NCBI RefSeq assembly: GCF_000311745.1
Contig: NZ_HE978531.1
Location: forward strand, 193,428 to 236,550
DNA length: 43,123 bases
Source: Anaerococcus obesiensis ph10
Lineage (GTDB): Bacteria; Bacillota; Clostridia; Tissierellales; Peptoniphilaceae
Direction: 5' to 3'
Shown: one piece after another, positions 1 to 8,835 of the stretch
Position numbering within the stretch: position 1 is the first letter of the stretch
Layout of the letters: every line of letters begins with the position of its first letter
Program-made: the position numbers and the translations under genes
The notes under the pieces: generated by a model
The model's database searches: none
The model's input: only the letters and a program-made list of their open reading frames with translations
Told to the model about the DNA's origin: nothing

Positions 1-270
1 TACAGGCATATTATCTCAAATAGGTTGGATAGAAGAAAATGGTAAAAAATATTTTTCAAAAAATAATTTTGGAGAATTATATAGAAACCAAATAATAACT
101 TTTGGGCCAAAAGTAGCGTATTATTTAGGAAATAATGGTTACGTATTAAAATCTGTGTTTGAAGATAACGGAGTATTAAGACATTCAGATATAAATACAG
201 GCATATTATCTCAAATAGGTTGGATAGAAGAAAATGGTAAAAAATATTTTTCAAAAAATAATTTTGGAGA
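1..270 (+). repeat. Tandem 195-bp repeat in the wall-binding region
   Basis: Bases 1-75 are identical to 196-270, giving a period of 195 bp (65 codons). Similarity continues with substitutions to about base 350. The unit encodes TGILSQIGWIEENGKKYF plus the following linker. More copies may lie upstream of the window. This is a recent or homogenised duplication of wall-binding modules. Confidence 0.9.
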
Positions 271-1087
271 GTTGTATGTAAATCAAATAATAACATTTGG
301 TCCTAAAGTTTCATATTATATGGGAAGTGATGGAAGTGCATCAAAAGTTAGCACAGGTTGGTTTATAAAGGATGGTAAAACATCATATTCTTTTTCTGAT
401 GGAAGTATAGCCAAAGGGCATGTAATGATTAATGGCTTAAAATATTATTTTGACAATAATGGATATTTAAAATCAAAAGTAGGCATAGATATTTCAGTTT
501 GGAATGAAATTGTTAATTGGAATGAAATAAAAAAAGCGGGAATAGATTTTGTTATAATTAGATCTTCAGGTTCCTATGCATCTAATGGAAAACTATATAA
601 AGATAGTAAATTTGATTCACATATAAGAGGAGCTTTAAATGCTGGTTTGCAAGTAGGAATATATCATTATTCACAAGCTATAACGAGAGATGAAGCTATT
701 TTAGAAGCTAGATATGTGGATTCAATAATTAGACCATATAAATCAAAACTTACATTACCAGTAGCATTTGATAGAGAGTTATACTCAGAATCTAATGGAT
801 ATTATGGAAGAACTTATAAAATTGGAAAAGAAAAAGACGCGGAAGTTTCATTAGCATTTCTTGATGAAATTACAAGATTAGGATATAAAGGCTCATTTTA
901 TTCATATACTTCTTATTTAAATAATCAAATTAATATGAATAAAATATCTCCAAAATACCCTGTATGGGTTGCGCAATATAATTATAAATGTGATTATAAA
1001 GGTCCTTATACTACATGGCAATATTCATCTCAAGGAAAGGTTAATGGCATAAGAGGCAATGTAGATATGAATATTATGTATGTGTAA
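2..1087 (+). CDS. GH25 lysozyme with N-terminal wall-binding repeats (5' truncated by window edge)
   Basis: The reading frame is open from base 2 with no start codon, so the 5' end lies outside the window. The N-terminal part holds aromatic- and glycine-rich repeats (GWIEENGKKYF, GWFIKDGKTSY, KYYFDNNGYL) typical of cell-wall/choline-binding modules. From about base 476 to the end is a glycosyl hydrolase family 25 domain: GIDIS near its start, the catalytic-type acidic pair in VAFDRE, then VWVAQYN and a terminal WQYSSQG...NVDMNIMY. The family are secreted muramidases that cut the MurNAc-GlcNAc bond of peptidoglycan. Two repeat units 195 bp apart are nearly identical in DNA. A role in wall remodelling or as an autolysin is inferred. 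It could be of phage-endolysin origin, but no neighbouring phage genes support that. Confidence 0.88.
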   Translation, partial: TGILSQIGWIEENGKKYFSKNNFGELYRNQIITFGPKVAYYLGNNGYVLKSVFEDNGVLRHSDINTGILSQIGWIEENGKKYFSKNNFGELYVNQIITFGPKVSYYMGSDGSASKVSTGWFIKDGKTSYSFSDGSIAKGHVMINGLKYYFDNNGYLKSKVGIDISVWNEIVNWNEIKKAGIDFVIIRSSGSYASNGKLYKDSKFDSHIRGALNAGLQVGIYHYSQAITRDEAILEARYVDSIIRPYKSKLTLPVAFDRELYSESNGYYGRTYKIGKEKDAEVSLAFLDEITRLGYKGSFYSYTSYLNNQINMNKISPKYPVWVAQYNYKCDYKGPYTTWQYSSQGKVNGIRGNVDMNIMYV

Positions 1088-1257
1088 ATTATACAAATTT
1101 TTTATAATTTTAAATAGTAATTAATGAAAAGAGGGGTAACACCTTCTTTTTATTTTGAATTTCAAATGTCATATAAATTTTTAAAAATAAAAAATTAGAA
1201 TTAAAACAATTATTATGTCTACTATTAAATTTTATGTGCTTATGATATAGTAATAAT

Positions 1258-2064
1258 ATGAAAAAATTTTTAAAATTTATTTTTCTTATTTTTTTAGTTT
1301 CAATTATTTTTTCATTAGTTAAATCAAGTTCGATTACGGGAGGGGTTGATGATTTGATTGGCCTTATTTTTAATAAGGAAAAAACTGATGATATGGATGA
1401 ATTATATAAAAATATTGAAAAACACAAAGATGATAATGAAAAAATTAATTGGCTTTATGAAAATTTTGATAGCTTAACTGACAGTGAAATTTATCTTGTT
1501 GGAAATGATATAGATACTTGTGAGTTTGTTTATAATTTGAAAAATGGAATAGTTGATTTTGAATATTATCCTGGTGAAAGTGTAAATTATGGAAGACTTA
1601 CTCCTTATTTTTTACAATGGGATAATAGGTGGGCCTATAATAATTTGGGAAATTCTAATATTGGATTTGCAGGTTGTGGTCCTACTTCTATGGCTATGGT
1701 TTTAAAAAGATTAAATCCAAATTTGGATATTAGTCCTTCAAATATTGCTCAGGATGCTCAATCTTATATGGGAAGTGAAGGCATTGAGTGGAAATTTTTT
1801 GCTGATGAGGCTAATAAATATGGCCATAATATTGAAAATATTGAAAATGATAAAGACGCTATGATTAATGCTCTTGACAGGGGAAGCCTTATTGTTTCTG
1901 TGAATAAGGGATATTTTACTTTGTTTGGACATATTTTGGTTATTGATTCTTATAAAAATGGAAGATTTGTTATAAATGATCCAAATTCTATGAAAAATTC
2001 TGAGAAATCTTGGTCATATAATAGCATAAAAGATCAAATTGCAAATATTTGGTTGGTTTATTAA
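1258..2064 (+). CDS. Membrane-anchored C39-like cysteine peptidase
   Basis: A 268-residue protein with one hydrophobic segment at about residues 4-21, either an uncleaved signal anchor or a signal peptide, followed by a charged linker. Residues from about 120 onward resemble the Peptidase_C39_2 family. The motif QWDNRWAYNNLGNSNIGFAG leads into CGPTSMAM with the nucleophile cysteine; a later FGHILVIDSY supplies the histidine and NDPNS the acidic or amide residue. Such proteins are surface or secreted peptidases of unknown substrate. The gene ends 11 bases before the ClC start, so the two are probably co-transcribed. No Shine-Dalgarno sequence precedes the ATG; a TATGAT-like -10 box lies only about a dozen bases upstream, so the mRNA may be nearly leaderless. 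Confidence 0.8.
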   Translation: MKKFLKFIFLIFLVSIIFSLVKSSSITGGVDDLIGLIFNKEKTDDMDELYKNIEKHKDDNEKINWLYENFDSLTDSEIYLVGNDIDTCEFVYNLKNGIVDFEYYPGESVNYGRLTPYFLQWDNRWAYNNLGNSNIGFAGCGPTSMAMVLKRLNPNLDISPSNIAQDAQSYMGSEGIEWKFFADEANKYGHNIENIENDKDAMINALDRGSLIVSVNKGYFTLFGHILVIDSYKNGRFVINDPNSMKNSEKSWSYNSIKDQIANIWLVY

Positions 2065-2075
2065 ATGAGGTTAGA

Positions 2076-3347
2076 ATGAAAAAATGTATTTCTTATAAAT
2101 TATTGTTGATTTCAATTATAATTGGTTTATGTGCAGGCCTTGTAGTAAGTTTATTTAGACTTTTAATTCCAAAAGTTATGTTTGTAATTTCTAATTTAAT
2201 AATTTTTGGTCAAAAAAATTTATTAAATGCTATAATTTTTGTTTTTGCATTTATATTTATTGGTTTTTTGGTTTCGATTTGTGTAAACAAGGAGCCTATG
2301 ATTGGTGGGAGTGGAATTCCTCAAATTTCTGGTAAATTGAATGATAAATTGGATTATAGTGCCTTGTCTTGTTTGATTAATAAAATTATTGGAGGCTTGC
2401 TTGCTATTGGTTCTGGTTTGACTTTGGGAAGGGAAGGACCTTCTGTACAAATAGGAGGCTCTCTTGGTGAAGTTATGGCAAATATTTTCAAATTAGATGA
2501 CGATGATAAAAAAATAATGATTATTGGTTCATCTGCTTCTGGAATTACGAGTGCTTTTACAGCACCAATTTCTGCCATTGCTTTTGCCCTTGAAGAACTT
2601 ATGAAAAAAACTTCTCGAATTAATTTTATTTACATAACATCAACAATTATTTCATCAAGCATTGTAACAAGTTTGATTATAGGAAATGATCCTGTAATAA
2701 AAATTAAAAATCATTTAAATTTATCTATGAGATTTTGGATTTATTTGATTTTTTTAGGAATTTTAGTTGGGTTTTCTTCAATTTTATTTAATAAGGGGAT
2801 TTTGTTTGGAAAAAAATTATATAAAAAATTGCCTATTTCTCAAAGTATAAAATCTATAATTCCATTTTTTATCACAAGTATTTTTTTACTTTTTGATAGT
2901 AGATTATTGGGAAGTGGAGAAAATTTTATTTCTCTTGCCCAAGGAGATAATTATGAAATTTCAACTTTAATATATTTTTATTTTATGAAATTATTGCTCT
3001 TGTTAATTGCTTTTTGCTCTGGAATTCCAGGCGGAATATTTTTTCCTTTGCTTGCTATGGGTTCATTAATTGGAAATTTTTATGGCTGTATTTTATTTGA
3101 ATTTAATTTAGTTGGCGAAAATGAAATTATAATTTTTTCAATGCTTGCAATGGCTGCTCATTTTGCATCAATTGTTAGAGCTCCTCTGACAGGAATGTTT
3201 TTAATAATTGAAATGACAGGAGGAAGGATTGATTTTTTCTTGCCAATTATAATTGTAAGTCTTGTGGCTTATTTACTAACAGAAAATTTCAATAATGAAC
3301 CAATATATGAATCTCTTCTTGAGATTATGATAAAAAATAAATCATAA
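2076..3347 (+). CDS. ClC-family H+/Cl- antiporter
   Basis: A 423-residue polytopic membrane protein with the ClC signatures in order: GSGIPQ, GREGPSVQIG, FALEEL and GIPGGIFFPLLAMG. The gating glutamate of GREGP and the second glutamate in FALEEL, equivalent to the E. coli ClcA proton glutamate, are both present, as is a tyrosine in EPIYESLLE. This fits a proton-coupled antiporter rather than a channel. The serine of GSGIP is the usual chloride ligand, which argues against the fluoride-specific CLC-F branch. I chose the ATG at 2076 because GAGG lies just upstream; an in-frame ATG at 2049 lies inside the preceding gene. No cytosolic CBS domains are present. A terminator follows. Confidence 0.9.
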   Translation: MKKCISYKLLLISIIIGLCAGLVVSLFRLLIPKVMFVISNLIIFGQKNLLNAIIFVFAFIFIGFLVSICVNKEPMIGGSGIPQISGKLNDKLDYSALSCLINKIIGGLLAIGSGLTLGREGPSVQIGGSLGEVMANIFKLDDDDKKIMIIGSSASGITSAFTAPISAIAFALEELMKKTSRINFIYITSTIISSSIVTSLIIGNDPVIKIKNHLNLSMRFWIYLIFLGILVGFSSILFNKGILFGKKLYKKLPISQSIKSIIPFFITSIFLLFDSRLLGSGENFISLAQGDNYEISTLIYFYFMKLLLLLIAFCSGIPGGIFFPLLAMGSLIGNFYGCILFEFNLVGENEIIIFSMLAMAAHFASIVRAPLTGMFLIIEMTGGRIDFFLPIIIVSLVAYLLTENFNNEPIYESLLEIMIKNKS

Positions 3348-3362
3348 ATATTTGTAAGATTT

Positions 3363-3390
3363 AAAAGAGCTTTTTGATAGCTCTTTTTTA
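3363..3390 (+). terminator. Intrinsic terminator after the ClC gene
   Basis: AAAAGAGCT pairs with AGCTCTTTTT across a short loop and ends in a T-rich tail. Confidence 0.8.
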
Positions 3391-3462
3391 TTTTTGATTT
3401 TTAAAATTTTTTGGAAAATTTGCTAGAAATATGTAGATTTGCTTTTATAATTTTTTTTCTTG

Positions 3463-3471
3463 TGTTATAAT
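3463..3471 (+). promoter_or_regulatory. Candidate extended -10 promoter for brnQ
   Basis: TGTTATAAT is an extended -10 element (TG-N-TATAAT) about 75 bases before the brnQ start. No good -35 box is visible, as is usual for extended -10 promoters. No T-box features were seen in the 5' leader. Confidence 0.45.
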
Positions 3472-3545
3472 TCATCTAAGTAATATTTTGTATAAAATTA
3501 GGAATATTTATATAAATATTAATTTTGAAAAGATAGGGGAATTAT

Positions 3546-4892
3546 ATGAAAAGAAAACTTAGTTTTAATCAAACTTTATTAGTTGGTTCTTTGTTGTTTG
3601 GCTTGTATTTTGGAGCTGGAAATTTAATTTTTCCAATTGAGCTTGGACAAAATTCTGGAACTAATCTTTATAAAGTTGTTTTGGGATTTATAATTAGTGG
3701 AGTTGGACTTCCAATTTTGGGAGTTGTAGCAAGTGCTATCTCAAAAAATGATAGTTTGTTTGAAATGGGAAAGACTGTAAATGATAAATTTGCATATTTT
3801 TTTACAACAGCTTTGTATTTGACGATTGGACCATTTTTTGCAATTCCAAGAACATCAACTGTAGCTTTTGAAGTTGGAATTGCTCCAAATATTTCTGAAG
3901 ATAAAATAAAATTATTTTTATTTATTTTTTCATTAATATTTTTTCTTGCTGTCTTAGCTTTTGCATTAAAACCTGGCAAAGTTATGGATAATATAGGAAA
4001 AATTTTGACACCAACTTTTTTGATTTTATTGTCAGTTTTGGTTATTTTTGCAATCATTAAACCAATGGGAGATTTGGCAAAAAATCAACCTACTAAAATT
4101 TACCAAAAAAATCCATTATTTACAGGAATTCTTGATGGATATAATACAATGGATGCTCTTGCAAGCCTTGCTTTTGCAATAATAATTATTTCAAGTATTA
4201 GAAAACTTGGAGTAAAAGATTCAAATCAAATTGCTAAAGAAACTTTAAAAAGTGGAGTAATTTGTTTGATTGCTATGAGCACAGTTTATATTTCTTTATC
4301 TTTTATGTCATCATCTTCTGTAAATATAATGAAATTAGGCAATAACGGTGGAAGAATTTTATCTAATATTTCATTTTATTATTTGGGAAATTTCGGCAAG
4401 ATCTTATTAGCTGCAATAGTAATAGTAGCTTGTTTAAAAACAGCTATTGGACTAATCATTGCCTGCTCTGAAATTTTTATACAAATGTATCCAAATACAC
4501 TTTCATACAAAGCTTATGCTGTAGTTTTTACCTTAATATCATTTTTGATAGCAAATTTGGGACTTCAAAAAATAATTAGCTTGTCAATACCAGTTTTGAT
4601 GTATTTGTATCCGCTTGCAATAGTTTTAATATTTTTATCATTGGCATATCCAATAATTGGCAAAAACAAGAGAATATTTTCTTTAACTATTTTCTTTACA
4701 GCTATATTTTCAATTTTTGATTTGCTTAAAGCTTTGCAAAAAAATATTTCAAGTACGGATTCTATAAGTAGAATTGTAGATTTTGCAAAAAATTATCTAC
4801 CAGCTTTTGAATTAGGATTTGGCTGGTTGATTCCAGCAATATTTGGAATTATTTTAGGATTATTAATAAGTATTATAAAAAAGAAAAGATAA
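3546..4892 (+). CDS. brnQ: Branched-chain amino acid transporter BrnQ (LIVCS family)
   Basis: A 448-residue protein with about 12 hydrophobic segments. The N-terminus (FNQTLLVGSLLFGLYFGAGN followed by LIFPIELGQ) is the hallmark of the BrnQ/LIVCS family, which imports leucine, isoleucine and valine with Na+ or H+. Length agrees with the family (about 430-450). RBS AGGGGA lies just upstream of the ATG. The gene appears monocistronic, with its own candidate promoter and a gap before the HIT gene. Its regulation is not visible: no T-box or long structured leader was found. Confidence 0.93.
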   Translation: MKRKLSFNQTLLVGSLLFGLYFGAGNLIFPIELGQNSGTNLYKVVLGFIISGVGLPILGVVASAISKNDSLFEMGKTVNDKFAYFFTTALYLTIGPFFAIPRTSTVAFEVGIAPNISEDKIKLFLFIFSLIFFLAVLAFALKPGKVMDNIGKILTPTFLILLSVLVIFAIIKPMGDLAKNQPTKIYQKNPLFTGILDGYNTMDALASLAFAIIIISSIRKLGVKDSNQIAKETLKSGVICLIAMSTVYISLSFMSSSSVNIMKLGNNGGRILSNISFYYLGNFGKILLAAIVIVACLKTAIGLIIACSEIFIQMYPNTLSYKAYAVVFTLISFLIANLGLQKIISLSIPVLMYLYPLAIVLIFLSLAYPIIGKNKRIFSLTIFFTAIFSIFDLLKALQKNISSTDSISRIVDFAKNYLPAFELGFGWLIPAIFGIILGLLISIIKKKR

Positions 4893-4974
4893 AAGAAATA
4901 AATTTGTAAAAATTATAAAAAAATTTTACCTTTTTATTAAAATATGATATTATATTTATCAATGGGGGTGAAGT

Positions 4975-5316
4975 ATGGACTGTGTATTTTGTAAGATTGC
5001 TGACGGAGAAATACCATCAGATATAATCTATGAAGATCAAAAAGTAATTGCATTTAATGATCTAGATCCACAAGCACCTATCCATTTTCTTGTTATACCA
5101 AAAAAACACATAGAAAGTTTGGCTAAATTAGATGAAGAAGATAAGGATATAATTTCTCATATCTTTATGGTTATAAAAAAAATAACAGAAGATCTAAATG
5201 TAGCAGAAGATGGCTACAGAATAGTCAACAATACAGGAGAAGATGGAGGACAAAGTGTTAAACACATGCACTTTCATGTTTTAGCACAAAGATCCTTACA
5301 ATGGCCACCAGGTTGA
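4975..5316 (+). CDS. HIT-family (HINT-like) nucleotide hydrolase
   Basis: A 113-residue protein matching HINT/PKCI-1-like HIT proteins over its whole length. CVFCKIADGEIP is at the N-terminus with the two zinc-type cysteines, IPKKHIESL follows mid-protein, and the histidine triad appears as KHMHFHVLAQR, followed by the WPPG C-terminus. These are purine nucleoside phosphoramidases of the cytosol. RBS GGGGGTG precedes the ATG. The gene ends 39 bases before rpsU, and the two probably share a transcript; a HIT gene next to rpsU is a familiar arrangement in Clostridia. The physiological substrate cannot be read from sequence. Confidence 0.93.
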   Translation: MDCVFCKIADGEIPSDIIYEDQKVIAFNDLDPQAPIHFLVIPKKHIESLAKLDEEDKDIISHIFMVIKKITEDLNVAEDGYRIVNNTGEDGGQSVKHMHFHVLAQRSLQWPPG

Positions 5317-5355
5317 TTTCAAACTTATTTGTGTGATACGAGAGGGGGGATAGAG

Positions 5356-5535
5356 ATGACAGAGATCAAAGTTGGAGAAAACGAATCAATAGATAGTGCA
5401 ATTAAAAGATTCAAAAGACAATGCGCAAGATCCGGTGTTCTAACAGAATATAGAAAAAGAGAACACTACGAAAAGCCAAGCCTAAAGAGAAAAAAGAAAT
5501 CTGAGGCAGCAAAGAGAAAAAAAAGAAGAAAATAG
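5356..5535 (+). CDS. rpsU: 30S ribosomal protein S21
   Basis: A 59-residue basic protein beginning [20 protein letters not shown], with the [20 protein letters not shown] core and a lysine/arginine-rich tail, diagnostic for bS21. I chose the ATG at 5356 because GAGGGGGGA sits just before it and the family starts there; an upstream in-frame ATG would add nine unrelated residues. It lies downstream of the HIT gene and is followed at once by a strong terminator. Confidence 0.97.
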   Translation: MTEIKVGENESIDSAIKRFKRQCARSGVLTEYRKREHYEKPSLKRKKKSEAAKRKKRRK

Positions 5536-5541
5536 TAATTT

Positions 5542-5566
5542 AAGACCCACTTGGGTCTTTTTTTAT
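5542..5566 (+). terminator. Intrinsic terminator after rpsU
   Basis: AAGACCCA pairs with TGGGTCTT over a two-base loop region, followed by a run of T. Confidence 0.9.
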
Positions 5567-5627
5567 TTCCAATAATTTTTGGAATTAAAAATTAATATGG
5601 ATTTATAAAGTGGAAAAATAAAAATGA

Positions 5628-5828
5628 TTTTATAAAAAAATTCTTACTATTGTATTTTCTGTTTTGAATTTAGCTATAGCTATTTTTCAATATCAATCAT
5701 TTGAACAATACATGGAATTTGCCACAACGGGTTTGTATCTTATGATTATTGCAAGCGTACTTCTTTTTGCTGGTTCAATTTTTATGGCTATACAAGTTCC
5801 TAAAAAAAATAAGCAAGAAATTAAATGA
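5628..5828 (+). pseudogene. Possible small two-helix membrane protein without a usable start
   Basis: The frame ending at TGA 5826 reads KKILTIVFSVLNLAIAIFQY, then SFEQYMEFATTG, then LYLMIIASVLLFAGSIFMAI and a lysine-rich tail. That is two hydrophobic helices and a positive C-terminus, which looks like real coding sequence. However, a TGA at 5625 closes the frame upstream and there is no ATG, GTG or TTG with a ribosome site before the first helix. Nearby ATGs (5597, 5624) hit stops within a few codons. It may be a decayed gene, a gene with an indel at the A7 run (5634-5640), or chance. I do not recognise the family. Confidence 0.35.
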
Positions 5829-5911
5829 AAAATATTTATTTTCCCTTAGATAAAATAGCTTATTAAAATTTAAAAATTAATAAAATTCATTTTTGTTTAT
5901 TTTTATTAAAT

Positions 5912-5957
5912 CAAGAATCTTTTAAGGATCATTTTCTTTTAAAGATTCTTGTTTTTA
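5912..5957 (+). terminator. Intrinsic terminator
   Basis: CAAGAATCTTTTAA pairs with TTAAAGATTCTTG, with a T-rich tail. It lies between the small membrane-protein remnant and the LemA-like gene. The rest of 5829-6062 is AT-rich and shows no other feature. Confidence 0.75.
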
Positions 5958-6062
5958 TTTTAAAATTTTCAATTAAATTTAGATTTTCAATTTAAGCTTA
6001 ATTGTGTTGACTTTATTAAGTATTTTTTGTATATTTATAGTATAAAAATTTGAGGAGATATT

Positions 6063-6758
6063 ATGAAATCAAAAAGTGTATTTAAATCTGTATGTGTGTT
6101 CGTTGGATTAGGATTTTTATTAACTATTGTTTGGCTTATGATTTTTTCTATGACAATTACTCCAGAAGATGCTGAGATGACAGTAGAGCCTTTTAGTGGT
6201 GCAAGTGTGACTTTTGGATTTGCGTGTGCTCTTATTGCAAATTTCATTTATCAGTATAATGCTGCTAAGTCTTTGGAGCAAAGAATTTATAGTAATACAA
6301 GCAGTCTTGAATCTATAAAAATTAGAAATCGTGATTTAATTGATAAGGCAAATCGTTTGATAGATAAACATCAAAAAAACGAAAAAGAATCTTATATTGA
6401 TATTGCAAAAGCAAGTTATACAAAAAAAGAAGAACGTCACGAAAAAAATACTAAAGATCGTTTGAAAACTTATAGCGATGAAGATGTGCTTGTAACAAGT
6501 TCACAAGAGTTTGGAAATTTTATTAATGATTTTCCAGAACTTAGCAACAATCAAAATGTAAAAACTTTATTAGATGAAATTATTAATAGCGAAAATTATT
6601 TATCTAATAGCAAAATTGAACTAAATAGGTGCATTGAATCTTACAATAGCTTAATTCATCAATTTCCTTTGGTTTTATTGCGTAAACCATTAAAATTTAC
6701 AGATAAAGAATTTTATCGTGAAGAAGTTCAAATAACAGATGAAATGCTAGGAATTTAA
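6063..6758 (+). CDS. LemA-like membrane protein
   Basis: A 231-residue protein with two hydrophobic segments (about residues 8-30 and 48-65) and a long charged helical region. The C-terminal third, FGNFINDFPELSNNQNVKTL followed by LLDEIINSENYLSNSKIELN and YNSLIHQFP, resembles the end of LemA-family proteins (FPEL...N, then the helical E-N-x-I-x-x-S-R-x-x-Y-N pattern, then FP). LemA proteins have an extracytoplasmic helical bundle and no settled function. The match is clear in the C-terminus only; the two-helix N-terminus departs from the usual single anchor. RBS GAGGAG is present. It stands alone between two intergenic regions. Confidence 0.65.
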   Translation: MKSKSVFKSVCVFVGLGFLLTIVWLMIFSMTITPEDAEMTVEPFSGASVTFGFACALIANFIYQYNAAKSLEQRIYSNTSSLESIKIRNRDLIDKANRLIDKHQKNEKESYIDIAKASYTKKEERHEKNTKDRLKTYSDEDVLVTSSQEFGNFINDFPELSNNQNVKTLLDEIINSENYLSNSKIELNRCIESYNSLIHQFPLVLLRKPLKFTDKEFYREEVQITDEMLGI

Positions 6759-6914
6759 TTTTATAATTTAATAGGCAATAATTAATTCTTCTATATTTGA
6801 TAGGAGAATTTTTTATTTTAAAATTACAAATTATATAAAAAGACGCTAAAAATTTGACACTAATTTGCAAATGGGCTAGCATAAAATTAGAAGTACATAT
6901 TTATTGGGGGAACT

Positions 6915-7949
6915 ATGAGAAAAAATAAGAAAAATATTCCTAGTTTTGCCTTGGCTATTATAATTCTTTTTGTTTTAATTTTTATTATTAAATTATCTAA
7001 GTCAGACAAAAAACCAGAAAAAATTAAACCACATCCTGCAAAAAATAGTATGGTTGGATTTAAATCTGATAGGTATTTAAATGATATAGAAAAATTATAT
7101 GATTCAAATGATACTTTTGCTGATGAAAAGGATAAAGATGATTCTAATGAATATAAAAATAAAAGAGTGACTGATGATTATCTTTATACAAAAATTGAAA
7201 AAATAATTGATGAAGAAACTGAAGATTTAAAGGGCGATTGGCAAGTAGCAGTTGATACAATTAGTGGAAAATCTAATATATCTATTGAGAAAAAATCTTC
7301 TGACGAAAATGAGGCACAAGTTGCGGCATCAACTATTAAAATTTTTATCGCACTTGAAACTTATAGACAAGTTGAAGAAGGAATTTTGGATGAAAAAGAT
7401 GTGGAAGATGATATTTATTTAATGTTAAGAGATTCCAACAATGAAGCTACAGATAGGCTAATAGATAAAATTGGCGATAATGATATGAAGACTGCACGTT
7501 TAAATGTAGGGAGAATGATAAATAAAGTAACTGGAAAAAATAGATGTGCCTTATATACAAAAATGCATGGAAGAGGCAAAGCCAATCTTGTAAATGCAAA
7601 AGACCTTAATAAGGCATTGATTGTAATTTATGATGGAGAAATTATTAGCCGTGAGCATTGCGACATAGCAATGAAAGCAATGTCTGAAAATACTACAACA
7701 TCAAAAATAAAATTGTTGGCAGATTTGCCAAAAAAAGCTAAGGGACTAAATAAGTCTGGAGAATATCCAGATGGTGGAATAGAAAATGATATTGCTATAA
7801 TAGATGTTGGCGATAGTGTTTTTGCAATTTCATTTTTGAGTGATTTTGATGAGCCAGTAAGTCATGGGGGTAGTCCACAATTTGAATCAATGCATAATTT
7901 AGGAAGACGAATTTCTAATGCATTTATAGCATTTGATAAGGATAATTAA
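6915..7949 (+). CDS. Membrane-anchored class A beta-lactamase-like serine hydrolase
   Basis: A 344-residue protein with an N-terminal membrane anchor (about residues 8-26), an acidic linker and a serine beta-lactamase/transpeptidase-like domain from about residue 95. Motifs occur in order: ASTIK (SxxK nucleophile), RDSNNEATD in the SDN position, and KSG followed by a short loop and IAIIDVGD at the KTG position. The family includes class A beta-lactamases and their non-lactamase relatives in PF13354. The omega-loop glutamate was not identified, so penicillin hydrolysis cannot be claimed. A role in peptidoglycan metabolism or an unrelated esterase role is equally possible. RBS GGGGG precedes the ATG, and the gene is monocistronic with its own terminator. 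Confidence 0.78.
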   Translation: MRKNKKNIPSFALAIIILFVLIFIIKLSKSDKKPEKIKPHPAKNSMVGFKSDRYLNDIEKLYDSNDTFADEKDKDDSNEYKNKRVTDDYLYTKIEKIIDEETEDLKGDWQVAVDTISGKSNISIEKKSSDENEAQVAASTIKIFIALETYRQVEEGILDEKDVEDDIYLMLRDSNNEATDRLIDKIGDNDMKTARLNVGRMINKVTGKNRCALYTKMHGRGKANLVNAKDLNKALIVIYDGEIISREHCDIAMKAMSENTTTSKIKLLADLPKKAKGLNKSGEYPDGGIENDIAIIDVGDSVFAISFLSDFDEPVSHGGSPQFESMHNLGRRISNAFIAFDKDN

Positions 7950-7968
7950 AAAATTTAATATAAAAATT

Positions 7969-8000
7969 AGCCAAAAGAAAAAATCTTTTGGCTTTTTTTA
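7969..8000 (+). terminator. Intrinsic terminator
   Basis: AGCCAAAAGA pairs with TCTTTTGGCT, followed by seven T. It ends the beta-lactamase-like transcript. Confidence 0.9.
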
Positions 8001-8097
8001 TTGAGAAATTTAAAATTTATTTTATTAATTGATAAAAAACAATAGACTAAAAATAAAAATTATTATATGCTAGTAGCTAGAAAATTTAGGAGTAGTA

Positions 8098-8835
8098 ATG
8101 AATAATTTTATGGATGAATTTTTTAGAAGAAAAGAAGATGGTTTTGTCTTTGATTCATATAGTTTTTTGCATTTAATTTTATTTGCCTTTATGGTAATTG
8201 TAGCAATTTTATTATATAAATACAGAAGAAAAATCAGGGAAAATAAAAAAATATATAAATATGTAAGATTTATTTTTATTTTTTTGCTGGCATTTCAGCA
8301 GATAAGTTTTTTATATTTTATTTGTTTTGTAAGAAAAGATACAATAAATGAAGCCTTGCCCTTATACACTTGTAGGATAAGTATTTATAGTGGATTTTTT
8401 GCACTTATATTTAATTCAAATAATTTAAAAATTCTTACAATTTTTTGGGGACTAATAGGTGGAATAATTGGCTTAATTTTTCCAGATTTAATGCCATATT
8501 CATGGCCTCATATTATGTATGTAAATTTCTTTTTGACACATTTTTTAGTATTTTGGGTTTCGCTATTTTTCCTAATAGTCGACAAAATTAAAATAAAAAA
8601 AGAAAATTTGAAATTTTTATTTATATTTGTAAATGTATTTTTGCTAATAACTGAAATAATAAATTTGAAATTTAATTTAAATTATGCTTATCTTTCTTAT
8701 AGTCCAGTTTTTACAAATTTATTAAATAAACTACCATCAATAATTTATTTTTTATTGGCTGCAATTTTATATAATTTTTCTATCTATTTAAATTTTTATA
8801 TTTTTAAAAAATTAAAACTAATCGAAGCCAATTGA
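8098..8835 (+). CDS. YwaF/TIGR02206-like integral membrane protein
   Basis: A 245-residue protein with about six or seven hydrophobic segments. It starts with a cytosolic segment, then FLHLILFAFMVIVAILL. The motif ALPLYTCRISIY and the later PHIMYVNFFLTHFLVFW match the pattern of the TIGR02206 (YwaF) family: L-P-L-x-x-C-x-x-S/I, then a histidine-containing helix. Function in that family is unknown. RBS TTAGGAG is present. The last codons overlap the left arm of the terminator stem, so the hairpin sequence encodes the EAN C-terminus and the stop codon. Confidence 0.7.
   Translation: MNNFMDEFFRRKEDGFVFDSYSFLHLILFAFMVIVAILLYKYRRKIRENKKIYKYVRFIFIFLLAFQQISFLYFICFVRKDTINEALPLYTCRISIYSGFFALIFNSNNLKILTIFWGLIGGIIGLIFPDLMPYSWPHIMYVNFFLTHFLVFWVSLFFLIVDKIKIKKENLKFLFIFVNVFLLITEIINLKFNLNYAYLSYSPVFTNLLNKLPSIIYFLLAAILYNFSIYLNFYIFKKLKLIEAN

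Noticed and set aside
1110..1427. Minus-strand ORF overlapping the C39 peptidase
   Set aside because: It lies opposite the start of a clear gene, has no family features and no ribosome site.
2076..3347. ClC gene as a fluoride exporter (CLC-F) linked to the fluoride riboswitch
   Set aside because: It keeps the GSGIP serine, the second glutamate and the late tyrosine of chloride-type ClC antiporters, and lies 8 kb from the riboswitch with no aptamer of its own.
3391..3545. T-box or other amino-acid riboswitch before brnQ
   Set aside because: The leader is short and lacks the T-box antiterminator sequence or a specifier loop; only an extended -10 is visible.
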